From the NCBI GenBank assembly GCA_020024515.1, contig JAHHTR010000024.1, forward strand, positions 1 to 25,149: a stretch of DNA of 25,149 nucleotides, given 5' to 3'. Under the pieces are notes generated by a model. It ran no database searches. It saw only the letters and a list, made by a program, of their open reading frames with translations, and was not told the origin of the DNA. Below, in pieces: positions 6,704-14,952 of this stretch (position 1 is its first letter; the number at the start of each line of letters is the position of its first letter). Source of the stretch: Angelakisella sp. Its GTDB lineage: Bacteria > Bacillota > Clostridia > Oscillospirales > Ruminococcaceae. The position numbers and the translations under genes are program-made.

Positions 6704-8683
6704 TTATGCTATTGGAGTACCCTCAGGAACACTGTCATCAACAAAGATAACCTTACAGCCACAGCTATCGTGTGTAGCAGCTATAAGCATACCCTCACTC
6801 ATTACACCGCTGAATTTGTGCGGTGCTAAGTTTGCTATAACAATTATCTTCTTACCAATCAATTCTTCTGGCGTATACTCACCCTTTATTGTTGACATAA
6901 TCGTTCTTGTGCCAATACCGTCATTTAGTGTAAGTTTTAGGAAATTCTTTGACTTTTTAACATCTTCACAAGCAATTACTTTGCATACTCTCATATCAAC
7001 TTTTTGGAAAGCATCAAGTTGTATTTCTTCTTTGATTGGTGCGACATCATTCGTAAATATTTCTTCTTCATTTACTTCTTCAACTATTGGCATTTCTTCA
7101 CGCTCACCGCTAAAATCAAGTAAATTTGCAATGGCATTTTTGTCAATAGCGTATAGGAAAAGATATAGACGTGGACCACGCTCTTTGCCTATTGTCAGTT
7201 GATATACGTTCTTAAAGAACTTACCTTGAACGGCTTTCTTTGTCTTGTCGTCCATTTCGCCACGAATATCACGAGGAATATCGTACAAATATGTTTGTAG
7301 TTCATTAAGATTAAATTCACCTTTTACAAGATATTGACGCAAAAGTTCCATTTCATCTTTTTCTTCCTGTGTCATTGTGTCGTAGTAGTCCCAGTTATGG
7401 TATGTCAGTAGCTTGTTCATACTTTCAGGTGAGCATTGTTCCAACCAATATTTAGCAAGAGAAAGTCTCTCTGCAAATTGCTCTTTTGTAAATGGTGTAC
7501 CTATCTTTGCGAATATAGTTTCCAGCATATCTGCATTAAAGTCAACTATTGAACCAAAAGAAACAAGTTGTGCCATCGGTACAAGCTCAGGTTTACGGTC
7601 TTTTACTGTTGCATTATACATTATGCTTTCAACATATTCATTTGCTGTATCGTCATATATTTGAGCTTGCATTTTGTCATACTCAAAATATTGACGTAGT
7701 ATTTCATCACTGAAACAGAAGTCAAATGCTTTTGTTGGCTCTGTTTTTGAATATAGCCACAAAATAAGTTCAGGTTGATATAGTTTTAGTAGTGTTTCAG
7801 GTGTAAGATTTAAGCCTGACGAACCTGACATCTTACCTGTTGTGCCTTTTATTCCTATAAACTCATAAGCTTGGAACATAGGAGCTTTGTATCCGAAAAT
7901 CTTATCAGCAATAATTCTTGATGTTTGGAAACTACCGGTTGGGCTTGCGTGGTCTTTTCCGCCCGGCTCAAAGTCTACACCCTCAACCATCCAACGCATA
8001 GGCCAGTCAATCTTCCATGCAAGTTTGCAGTTATAGTTTTGTGTAAAATCAAACTCACCTTCATAGCCACACTTACATATAAAGTGTGCCTTTGTGCAGT
8101 CTTCATTTAAAGAAATAATTTTTGTTTCGTCTTTTTTACAATGTGGGCAATAAATATTTATTGGGTAATAGTTCTCACGTTCCTCAGCAGTTGCCTCTTG
8201 TGTACGGAAACTATCCAAAATATCAAATATTTGTTTTCTCTCTTTTAGTGCCTTGATTATATATTCTGTGTATCTACCTGTACGATATTCTTTTGCTTGA
8301 TAGCGGAAATCTACCTCTATACCGAAACGTGCAAGTGATTTTTCAAATTCGTTTTCAAAATGTTTAGCATAACTTTCGCAACAGCCGTATGGATCTGGAA
8401 CATCTGCGTAAGGTACACCTATATATTTTTCAAAACCTTCTGTTATTTCAGCTACGTTTACAGGAACTTTACGAAGTCTGTCATATTCGTCCCATGAGAA
8501 TAAAAGTTTTGCTTTTTTGCCCATTTTTCTAAGTGCTCTACATACAAAGTAACTTGTTGCGATATCTCTGAAATTACCTATATGAACAGAACCTGATGGG
8601 CTTATACCTGCCGCACATACATATTCTTCTTTATTTGGTGAATTCTTAATTATCTGGGTTGCTATTTCTTCCGACCAATGCAT
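6704..8683 (-). CDS. lysS: Lysine–tRNA ligase, class I, with C-terminal tRNA-binding domain
   Basis: This enzyme charges tRNA-Lys with lysine. It is the class I (archaeal-type, also called LysK) enzyme, unrelated in fold to the common class II LysS. The class I signatures are HIGN at 34-37, WDEYDRLRKVP at 64-74, PDPYGC at 96-101, GGKDH at 241-245 and a KMSGS loop at 284-288. A Cys cluster (179, 182, 203, 205) probably binds zinc. Class I LysRS is usually about 500-550 residues; this one is 659. The extra acidic linker (about 530-550) and a 556-659 domain with KVDMRV and GVMSEGM are a Trbp111/EMAPII-type tRNA-binding domain, best known from the MetRS C-terminus. An AAAGG site precedes ATG 8683. 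The gene has its own promoter and terminator, and I see no T-box. MetRS was considered and rejected. Confidence 0.92.
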   Translation of the reverse strand: MHWSEEIATQIIKNSPNKEEYVCAAGISPSGSVHIGNFRDIATSYFVCRALRKMGKKAKLLFSWDEYDRLRKVPVNVAEITEGFEKYIGVPYADVPDPYGCCESYAKHFENEFEKSLARFGIEVDFRYQAKEYRTGRYTEYIIKALKERKQIFDILDSFRTQEATAEERENYYPINIYCPHCKKDETKIISLNEDCTKAHFICKCGYEGEFDFTQNYNCKLAWKIDWPMRWMVEGVDFEPGGKDHASPTGSFQTSRIIADKIFGYKAPMFQAYEFIGIKGTTGKMSGSSGLNLTPETLLKLYQPELILWLYSKTEPTKAFDFCFSDEILRQYFEYDKMQAQIYDDTANEYVESIMYNATVKDRKPELVPMAQLVSFGSIVDFNADMLETIFAKIGTPFTKEQFAERLSLAKYWLEQCSPESMNKLLTYHNWDYYDTMTQEEKDEMELLRQYLVKGEFNLNELQTYLYDIPRDIRGEMDDKTKKAVQGKFFKNVYQLTIGKERGPRLYLFLYAIDKNAIANLLDFSGEREEMPIVEEVNEEEIFTNDVAPIKEEIQLDAFQKVDMRVCKVIACEDVKKSKNFLKLTLNDGIGTRTIMSTIKGEYTPEELIGKKIIVIANLAPHKFSGVMSEGMLIAATHDSCGCKVIFVDDSVPEGTPIA

Positions 8684-8775
8684 AATCTTTCTTACCTTTC
8701 TTTTTATATAAATATCATTATTAACATCTGTAATCAGACTTTTATAGAAAATCCGCCTTAAAATTAATACATATT

Positions 8776-8804
8776 ATTGTATCATTTTTTATAAATTTAT
8801 ACAA
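8776..8804 (-). promoter_or_regulatory. Promoter of lysS
   Basis: On the minus strand TTGTAT (8804-8799) and TACAAT (8781-8776) are spaced by exactly 17 bases. They give a leader of about 85 bases. The leader holds only a short TCTG/CAGA hairpin and none of the conserved T-box sequence that often controls aminoacyl-tRNA synthetase genes. Confidence 0.72.
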
Positions 8805-8844
8805 GTACTTTTTATTTTATTGTATTTTTAAATAAATTTATTAT

Positions 8845-8893
8845 GGGAACTTTTAAAATTATTGTTTTTTCTACAATGACTTTAAAAATTCCC
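8845..8893. repeat. Long imperfect inverted repeat (49 bases)
   Basis: The arms pair as GGGAA/TTCCC, a single mismatch, TTTTAAA/TTTAAAA, a three-base interior loop, and ATTGT/ACAAT around a seven-base T-rich loop. It lies 36 bases after the stop of the minus-strand membrane protein and upstream of the lysS promoter. It may terminate the membrane-protein transcript, but no T run follows on the minus strand. Confidence 0.55.
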
Positions 8894-8929
8894 TATGCTA
8901 TAAGACTATGAAAATTATAAATCAAAAAA

Positions 8930-9760
8930 TTAAGATAATATAGGTTCTTCGTCAATAACTTGTGTCTCACTATTAACTACATTTTCTGTTTCATCTTCAC
9001 TAACATCTGCGACATCTTTATCTTCTGTTTTTGCCTGCTTTGTTTCATCTGTTACTGTACTTCTATATCCGATATCTGTTTTTATAATTGTACTTTTATA
9101 CATATTTAAAATAATAGAAAGAGTAACTGCAAAAAACAACAATACCAGTTGAAAGAAGAACGCTCCCCACATACTTGGTTGATGCATACTGTTCATAACA
9201 AACATTATTACCGAAGCACCCACCCAATGCAGAATGGCTATCGATATAGAATATAGTGTAAAGTTTAATCCATTTGAATTTACATCATTGCCAACAAATG
9301 TTGCAGTTGTAATAAAATGTGCAATAATAACAAATATTATATTCATAAAATCAGCGGCATTTGTCGGTGGTGCAACCTTTGCAATTACCAATAAATATAT
9401 ACATAAAATAATAATTGATAATATTTCCGACAAAAGCACAAGAGGTAAACTCAATTTTATCTTGTTTCTTTCTCTTATATCGCTTTCGTTTCCACGTATT
9501 AGCATCAATCTGTTTTTACGGGAACCGCTCTCTTTGTCATCATCTTTAAATAATTTGTACCAAAGACTTTTAGGTTCTTCTTTTTTATTTTCAAAGCCTG
9601 TTTCATCATCTATTGGCACACCTAAAAGTGAATTTATTTTTTGATTTTTTTGTTTTTCATACTCACTGCGTAGTACTTTTTTTCTTACAGTCTTTTGTTT
9701 TTTCTGTTTTTTTTGTTTTTTGTCTTCTTTTGACTGTTTTTTGTCTTCTTTTTTTGCCAT
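8930..9760 (-). CDS. Unknown four-helix membrane protein with lysine-rich N-terminus
   Basis: I do not recognise this family. The 276-residue protein begins with about 30 residues made almost wholly of Lys, Gln, Glu and Asp. A charged, probably cytosolic segment follows (30-100). Then come four hydrophobic segments, near 104-128, 137-157, 167-190 and 198-220, and an acidic tail (about 240-274). Tail and N-terminus have opposite charge. The start is ATG 9760, behind GGGAGGG; an in-frame ATG 18 codons upstream (9814) lies before that site and is less likely. It is a single gene with its own promoter, between mreB and lysS. It may interact with nucleic acid, ribosomes or acidic lipid through the basic arm, but this is only inference. 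Confidence 0.8.
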   Translation of the reverse strand: MAKKEDKKQSKEDKKQKKQKKQKTVRKKVLRSEYEKQKNQKINSLLGVPIDDETGFENKKEEPKSLWYKLFKDDDKESGSRKNRLMLIRGNESDIRERNKIKLSLPLVLLSEILSIIILCIYLLVIAKVAPPTNAADFMNIIFVIIAHFITTATFVGNDVNSNGLNFTLYSISIAILHWVGASVIMFVMNSMHQPSMWGAFFFQLVLLFFAVTLSIILNMYKSTIIKTDIGYRSTVTDETKQAKTEDKDVADVSEDETENVVNSETQVIDEEPILS

Positions 9761-9840
9761 ATAGTTTCCCTCCCAAAGTGTATATGAAATTACAAAATTT
9801 CTTTGTAAAAACACATAGATTAATCTACTACAATAAATAT

Positions 9841-9869
9841 ATTGTTACATTTTTTTCTAAAAAAGTCAA
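9841..9869 (-). promoter_or_regulatory. Promoter of the four-helix membrane protein
   Basis: On the minus strand TTGACT (9869-9864) and AACAAT (9846-9841) are 17 bases apart, with a TG one base before the -10 hexamer (extended -10). Transcription would start about 75 bases before the ATG. Confidence 0.6.
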
Positions 9870-9898
9870 TATTTTTACAAGAAATGCAATATCTTATA

Positions 9899-9936
9899 TA
9901 AAAAGTAACTCCCTTTTAATTATACGTAAAAGGAAG
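9899..9936 (-). terminator. Terminator after mreB
   Basis: On the minus strand CTTCCTTTTA (9936-9927) pairs with TAAAAGGGAG (9918-9909), ten pairs with one G·T. An interrupted T run follows. It lies 18 bases after the mreB stop codon. Confidence 0.65.
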
Positions 9937-9954
9937 CTAATTTTATAATAATTA

Positions 9955-10986
9955 TTAACTACGTGAATATCCACTATAACCATCAAGAAGTTTTTTATTA
10001 TACTTAAAGGATTCACCTGTACCAATTGCCACTGCATCTATCGGATTAGGTGAACGATAAGCCTTAAATCCTATACGCTCTGTAAGTAATTCGTCCAAGC
10101 CTTCAAGCATAGAACCGCCACCAGTCATCAACAAACCATTTCTGCTGATATCCGCAACAAGTTCCGGTGGTGTGTTTTTAAGTACAGATTGCAAAACTGT
10201 AATAATCTTTTCGCAATCATCACGCAAAGCCTCTGCAAGTTCGCTGCTGCGTACTACTATACTTTGCGGCAACTTTTCAGCACCGCCTTGTCCTTGTCCT
10301 TTTATCTCAAATCGTTTTTCTTCACGAGGTTGAGACATAGTTTCTGATGCTACATAAGCTATTTCCCGTTTTAAAATATCAGCACTGTTTTCACCAATAT
10401 CCACTGAGTATGTTTCTTTAATATGACGAATTATTGTTTCATTGAATGTATTACCCGCAATAGCAATAGAATCTTTGCAAACGATACCATTCATAGAAAG
10501 TACAGCTATGTCAGTAGTACCACCACCCATATCAAGAACAGCTATACCACTTGCTTTTGAAATATCTATACCGGAACCGATAGCTGCCGCAACAGGTTCT
10601 TCTATCAAAAATACATTTCTTGCACCTATTGACATAACAGTATCAACTACTGAACGGCGTTGAACTTTTGTTATTTTTGATGGTATACAAACACATATAC
10701 GAGGTTTGAAAATCTTGTTTGGATTTATTTTTTTAAGGAAAATTTTCAGCATTTGCCCTGTAACTCTATCATCGGATATAACACCGTCTTTTAACGGTTG
10801 TACAACACGAATTGCATTTGCTGTTCTTCCAAGCATCGCTTTTGCCTCTGAGCCTACGGCAATAACTTTATCTGTTCTGTTATCTATTGCAACTATTGAC
10901 GGTTCTTGCAAAACAATACCTTTACCGCTAACGTATATTATAGTAGATGCTGTACCCAAGTCTATACCAATATCACTGCCTATCAT
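9955..10986 (-). CDS. mreB: Rod-shape determining protein MreB (actin-like)
   Basis: MreB is a bacterial actin that forms membrane-associated filaments and guides sidewall peptidoglycan synthesis. The 343-residue protein has the actin-fold nucleotide pocket: IGIDLGTAST (6-15, phosphate 1), LDMGGGTTDIAV (151-162, phosphate 2), IEEPVAAAIG (128-137) and LLMTGGGSMLEG (285-296, adenosine). The segment near 227-242 is unusually Gly/Gln-rich where MreB normally has a GLP-type loop. The N-terminus lacks an obvious amphipathic helix. It stands alone with its own promoter and terminator, without mreC or mreD beside it. It could therefore be a second MreB/Mbl-type copy or a lone MreB, and the family member cannot be fixed from sequence alone. 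AAGGGGA precedes the ATG. Confidence 0.92.
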   Translation of the reverse strand: MIGSDIGIDLGTASTIIYVSGKGIVLQEPSIVAIDNRTDKVIAVGSEAKAMLGRTANAIRVVQPLKDGVISDDRVTGQMLKIFLKKINPNKIFKPRICVCIPSKITKVQRRSVVDTVMSIGARNVFLIEEPVAAAIGSGIDISKASGIAVLDMGGGTTDIAVLSMNGIVCKDSIAIAGNTFNETIIRHIKETYSVDIGENSADILKREIAYVASETMSQPREEKRFEIKGQGQGGAEKLPQSIVVRSSELAEALRDDCEKIITVLQSVLKNTPPELVADISRNGLLMTGGGSMLEGLDELLTERIGFKAYRSPNPIDAVAIGTGESFKYNKKLLDGYSGYSRS

Positions 10987-11111
10987 TATTTTATCCCCTT
11001 TTTTATATTTTTTATTTATCTAATACTATAATTAAGTTTTTCTCGAAAATTCAAATCTACTTTTTGCAAATCCATAAAAAAATCTGCACAATAAAAATGC
11101 ATTATAGAGTT

Positions 11112-11141
11112 ATTTTATCACGTTTTTACACTGTTTGTCAA
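11112..11141 (-). promoter_or_regulatory. Promoter of mreB
   Basis: On the minus strand a perfect TTGACA (11141-11136) and TAAAAT (11117-11112) are spaced by 18 bases, with TG one base before the -10. The leader is about 120 bases long. The 12 bases from the -35 onward, TTGACAAACAGT, are identical to those of the promoter at 342. Confidence 0.75.
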
Positions 11142-11167
11142 AATATATTATTACATTTAATGAAATA

Positions 11168-11833
11168 TTAACAAGTTTTCGCAAACGTCATAACCACAAC
11201 ATTTTTTGCGCCATTACTTTTAAGTAAATTGACGCAATTCGCAATAGTTGCACCGGTTGTAACAATATCATCTATAAGTAAAATATTATCTTTTATCTTT
11301 ACATTTTTATCAATATTAAAACCTGCTTTTTCTTGTTTAAGTCTCATACTCATTCGTAATTCGTGCTGTAAATGGATACTTTCACGAACAAGACCGCCAC
11401 TGCTTAACGGTATGTCAAAATATTTTGATATATGCTCTGCAAGTAGCTTTGCCTGATTATATCCTCTGCGTTTTTCTCTTTCATAAGGCAAAGGCACATA
11501 AACAATATTGTCAAAACTTTTATTATTATATCCAAGACTTTTTAGTGTATTTATCATTTCATCGGCAAAAGGCAAGCTTAAACTTTTTTCACCTTTAAAT
11601 TTATATTTATATATTGATTGTTTTACATTTTTTGTATACTTGTAGCTACTGTAAATTTTTATATCATTGTATATTGTCAAATTATCTTTTTGTGTCAATA
11701 AATATTCTTTTTTACAATTATCACAGCAACCGCTTTGTGTATGCTGTAATAGTTTTCCACAAAAAATACATCTTCTGGGAAAAAGTATATCGAGGGCTGT
11801 AAACTTTATATTATATAAAAAATCTTTATTCAA
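11168..11833 (-). CDS. comF: ComF family protein (phosphoribosyltransferase-like)
   Basis: ComF proteins support DNA uptake in competent bacteria and are also widespread outside competence; the exact reaction is unresolved. The 221-residue protein has the N-terminal zinc-ribbon-like cysteines CxxC (Cys22, Cys25) and CCxxC (Cys36, 37, 40). It also has VPLPYEREKRRGYNQA, and the PRPP-binding loop ILLIDDIVTTGAT at 184-196. The start is a TTG that overlaps the recD2 stop by eight bases. The frame is closed by a stop two codons upstream, so TTG is the only plausible start, and translation is probably coupled to recD2. It is the last gene of the pepT–yihY–recD2–comF unit. I see no terminator before the mreB promoter. 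Confidence 0.88.
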   Translation of the reverse strand: MNKDFLYNIKFTALDILFPRRCIFCGKLLQHTQSGCCDNCKKEYLLTQKDNLTIYNDIKIYSSYKYTKNVKQSIYKYKFKGEKSLSLPFADEMINTLKSLGYNNKSFDNIVYVPLPYEREKRRGYNQAKLLAEHISKYFDIPLSSGGLVRESIHLQHELRMSMRLKQEKAGFNIDKNVKIKDNILLIDDIVTTGATIANCVNLLKSNGAKNVVVMTFAKTC

Positions 11834-14039
11834 TATTTACACACTCTTTTAACATCTCTTTTAGGTTTGTATATCTCAGTGTACGTCTGTTATTTGCTAC
11901 CATTTCGGCAACAACTTCTGTATTTCCTGCCATTACAAGCAGTTTTTTTGCACGAGTAACCGCTGTATACAGCAAGTTTCTGTAATGAAGTAATCTATGT
12001 TTTGTAAGCAGTGGCATTATTACCGCCTCAAACTCGCTACCCTGACTTTTATGTACTGTAATTGCATAGGCAAGCTCTATTTGGTCTAGGTTATCAAAGC
12101 TCAAATCGGCAACTCTGTCATCAAATCGAATATGTATATATTTCTCGGTTGGATTTATTTTTTCAACTATTCCTATATCACCGTTAAAGACACCCATACT
12201 TTCTTCGCCACTATCGTTTTTGCACACAATATCATAATTATTACGAATCTGCATAACCTTGTCACCTTCTCGGTATATTCTGCCAAAGTACGAAACTTCG
12301 CTCTTATGTTTATCAGCAGGATTTAACGCAAACTGCAAACATTTATTAAGTTCAAATGTTCCGATAGGACCTTTTTTTGTTGGTACTATTACCTGTATAT
12401 CCCATAGCGGAGAATATTTATATGTATTTGGCAAACGGGTTTTACATAAATCGACTACAAGTTGTTGCAGCTCTTGTGCATTACTTCTCCTCAAAAAGAA
12501 AAAGTCATTATTTTTTATAGATAAATCAGGCAGTTTTCCCTCAACTATTTTATGTGCATTGGTAACAATTAAGCTCTGTGCCGCTTGTCTAAATACTGTT
12601 GATAAATGCACCATAGGTATTACATCACTGTCAATTAAATCTTTGAGTATATTTCCTGCTGATACAGATGGCAGCTGATCACTGTCACCTACCATAATAA
12701 GCTTTGCAGATATCTTAATTCCACATAGCAAATTGCTCAAAATAACTGTATCTACCATCGACATCTCATCAATAATTATTACATCATGTTTCAGCGGATT
12801 TTTTTCATTATGTTTAAATGTCAATGTTTCCTTTGCGGGTTCTACTTCGAGCAATCTATGTATTGTCTTTGCTGTTCTTCCTGTAACTTCCGACATTCTT
12901 TGTGCGGCACGTCCCGTTGGTGCAACAAGTGCCACTTTCTGCCCCATATTTTCAAGAACCGTAAGGATTCCGTTAAGTGTTGTTGTCTTACCTGTACCCG
13001 GACCACCGGTAAGTATAAATACATTATTATTAACAGCCTCTGTTATAGCCTTCTTTTGTAGATTATCATACGTAATATTATTATATTTTTCTATATCTTC
13101 TATTTGTTTTGAAACATCTATATTACTGTCATTATCTTGTAATTGCAGCATAAGTGAAAGTCTTCCCGCCACATAGCTTTCTGCATTATATAATTCAACA
13201 AGATATAAATAATCCGTCTGTTCGTTGTTATATTTTATAATAGTTCTGTCATCACAAAGTTTAACACAAGTATCTTCAACAACATCTTGCCCTACTTCCA
13301 AAAATTCACAGGCAAGTGACACAAGTTTGTTATACGGCAAACAAGTATGACCATTATTACTGTTGTGTCGCAAAATATATACAATACCTGCCTCTATACG
13401 ATTGGTATTATCATGAGCCATACCCATTTTGTCAGCTATTTCATCTGCTGTATTAAAATCAATATCAAAATCGTTACAACATAGTATGTATGGGTTTTGC
13501 CTTATAATATTTTCCGCATCATTTCCATAAATTTTCCACACTTTTATGGCTGTTGCTGGGAGAAGTCCCAAGCCCGTCAAAAATATCATAAGAGTACGCA
13601 CACCATATATCTTTCTATACTCCTCAAAAATCTTTTGTGCTTTTTTAACTGTTATTCCCTCTATCTCCGTCAATCTTTCCGGACTATTTTCTATTATATC
13701 CATCGTCTTATTGCCAAAAGTTGCAACTAGCTTTTTTGCATATACAGGGCCTATTCCCTTTATTGCTCCTGAGGAAAGATATTTTAATATAGCATTAGCT
13801 GTTGAAGGCAGTGTTTTTTCTATAATTTGAGCCTTAAATTGCGAGCCGTATGTTGGGTGAGATGTATAAAAACCCGTAGCACAAATTTCCTCACCCTCAT
13901 TAACAAGTGTGGTTTCGCCTACTACTGTTTGCAGTTCATCATTAACACTTACATTTAGCACGATAAAGCCTGTATCTTCGTTATAAAAAATAATGTCTTC
14001 AACTGTTCCGCTAATTTTTATAAGTTCCCTTTCCGCCAT
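11826..14039 (-). CDS. recD2: ATP-dependent RecD2-type DNA helicase
   Basis: RecD2 is a superfamily 1B 5'-to-3' DNA helicase that acts in repair or replication-fork maintenance in bacteria lacking RecBCD. The 737 residues carry an N-terminal OB-like region and helix-hairpin-helix repeats (about 80-145, with GIGPVYAKKL and IEGITVKKA). Then come Walker A GGPGTGKTT (345-353), APTGRAA (373-379), the DEMS Walker B in IIIDEMSMVD (421-430), and GDSDQLPSV. The C-terminal motifs are ITVHKSQGSEF and YTAVTRAKK. Length and motif order are normal for RecD2. ATG 14039 has an AGAGG site that overlaps the yihY stop ten bases upstream, so the two genes are likely co-transcribed. The 3' end overlaps comF. Confidence 0.95.
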   Translation of the reverse strand: MAERELIKISGTVEDIIFYNEDTGFIVLNVSVNDELQTVVGETTLVNEGEEICATGFYTSHPTYGSQFKAQIIEKTLPSTANAILKYLSSGAIKGIGPVYAKKLVATFGNKTMDIIENSPERLTEIEGITVKKAQKIFEEYRKIYGVRTLMIFLTGLGLLPATAIKVWKIYGNDAENIIRQNPYILCCNDFDIDFNTADEIADKMGMAHDNTNRIEAGIVYILRHNSNNGHTCLPYNKLVSLACEFLEVGQDVVEDTCVKLCDDRTIIKYNNEQTDYLYLVELYNAESYVAGRLSLMLQLQDNDSNIDVSKQIEDIEKYNNITYDNLQKKAITEAVNNNVFILTGGPGTGKTTTLNGILTVLENMGQKVALVAPTGRAAQRMSEVTGRTAKTIHRLLEVEPAKETLTFKHNEKNPLKHDVIIIDEMSMVDTVILSNLLCGIKISAKLIMVGDSDQLPSVSAGNILKDLIDSDVIPMVHLSTVFRQAAQSLIVTNAHKIVEGKLPDLSIKNNDFFFLRRSNAQELQQLVVDLCKTRLPNTYKYSPLWDIQVIVPTKKGPIGTFELNKCLQFALNPADKHKSEVSYFGRIYREGDKVMQIRNNYDIVCKNDSGEESMGVFNGDIGIVEKINPTEKYIHIRFDDRVADLSFDNLDQIELAYAITVHKSQGSEFEAVIMPLLTKHRLLHYRNLLYTAVTRAKKLLVMAGNTEVVAEMVANNRRTLRYTNLKEMLKECVNIE

Positions 14040-14049
14040 AAAAATACCT

Positions 14050-14952
14050 CTATTTTTTCATTTTTCTCATATATTTCAGTTGTGCATTCAGTTCTGCTCC
14101 CAAAATAAGAGTAAGTGACGCACAATAAAGCCAAATAATCAACACTATTACAGCACCTATCGAACCATAAATAATTGAATAATTGGCAAAATTATTTACA
14201 TATGCAGCAAAAATACGTGAATATATAAGCCAGCAGCCCAACGATATTATAGCTCCCGGCAAAGCCTCTCTTAAATGTACCACAGTACTTGGAGCAATAA
14301 GATAGAGCATTAATAACACCACAAATAACAGCACTGCCATAATAAGAATTTTATAAAATTCCCATAGCTCTATTGACACCATAGGTATTGGTATAAATAC
14401 CCTTACTGCTTCGAGTAATGTTCTTCCCACAATGTTCACTATCAGTGAGCCAAGTACAGAAACAATAACGCCTATACCCAATATAATTACTATAAGTATC
14501 CTGTGTATAAGTGAACGTTTATCTTCTGTATCATAAGCTATACAAATAACTTTTATAAGTGAATTTACCGCACGAAACGGTATATACAAAGAAAAAATCA
14601 AACCGAAAACAAGTAATGATGATGACTTAACAGATGAAATATAATCTAAATATGTTGCTATTATGTCCAAAACATCTTTTGGTATAAAAGCAGAATATTG
14701 CATTACCATTTCAGGAGATATTTTAAGGAAACCAAGCAAGTTATTTGTAAAGATTAAAAATGGGAAAAATGCGAAAGTAAAATAATAAGTCAGTGCCGCT
14801 GCGGATAGTGCTACATTATGTTTTTTATATCTAATTACCATATCACTTACAAAAATCAAAAAAGGGTTCTTGCCTTTATATCTATACAATTCTCGCTCCT
14901 CCTTATCAATCTTTGTAATTACTTTATTTATATTATTATTTTTTAGTTGCAT
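14050..14952 (-). CDS. yihY: YihY/BrkB family inner-membrane protein
   Basis: This 300-residue integral membrane protein of the YihY/BrkB (virulence factor BrkB-like) family has an unresolved function; old annotations as RNase BN are wrong for the family. Six hydrophobic segments are visible after a charged 30-residue N-terminus. The family signatures are the [21 protein letters not shown] stretch at 46-66 and the C-terminal [16 protein letters not shown] followed by LILGAELNA. The ATG at 14952 lies inside the last codons of pepT, a 17-base overlap, with only a weak AAAGAAA site. The start is plausible because the frame has no better codon nearby. The overlap argues for coupled translation with pepT. 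Confidence 0.88.
   Translation of the reverse strand: MQLKNNNINKVITKIDKEERELYRYKGKNPFLIFVSDMVIRYKKHNVALSAAALTYYFTFAFFPFLIFTNNLLGFLKISPEMVMQYSAFIPKDVLDIIATYLDYISSVKSSSLLVFGLIFSLYIPFRAVNSLIKVICIAYDTEDKRSLIHRILIVIILGIGVIVSVLGSLIVNIVGRTLLEAVRVFIPIPMVSIELWEFYKILIMAVLLFVVLLMLYLIAPSTVVHLREALPGAIISLGCWLIYSRIFAAYVNNFANYSIIYGSIGAVIVLIIWLYCASLTLILGAELNAQLKYMRKMKK

Noticed and set aside
6704..8683. Methionyl-tRNA synthetase, suggested by the C-terminal tRNA-binding domain
   Set aside because: The catalytic part has class I LysRS signatures (DEYDRLRKVP, GGKDH, PDPYGC) and lacks MetRS motifs.
8684..8780. T-box riboswitch in the lysS leader
   Set aside because: The leader is only about 85 bases, and the conserved T-box sequence and antiterminator are absent.
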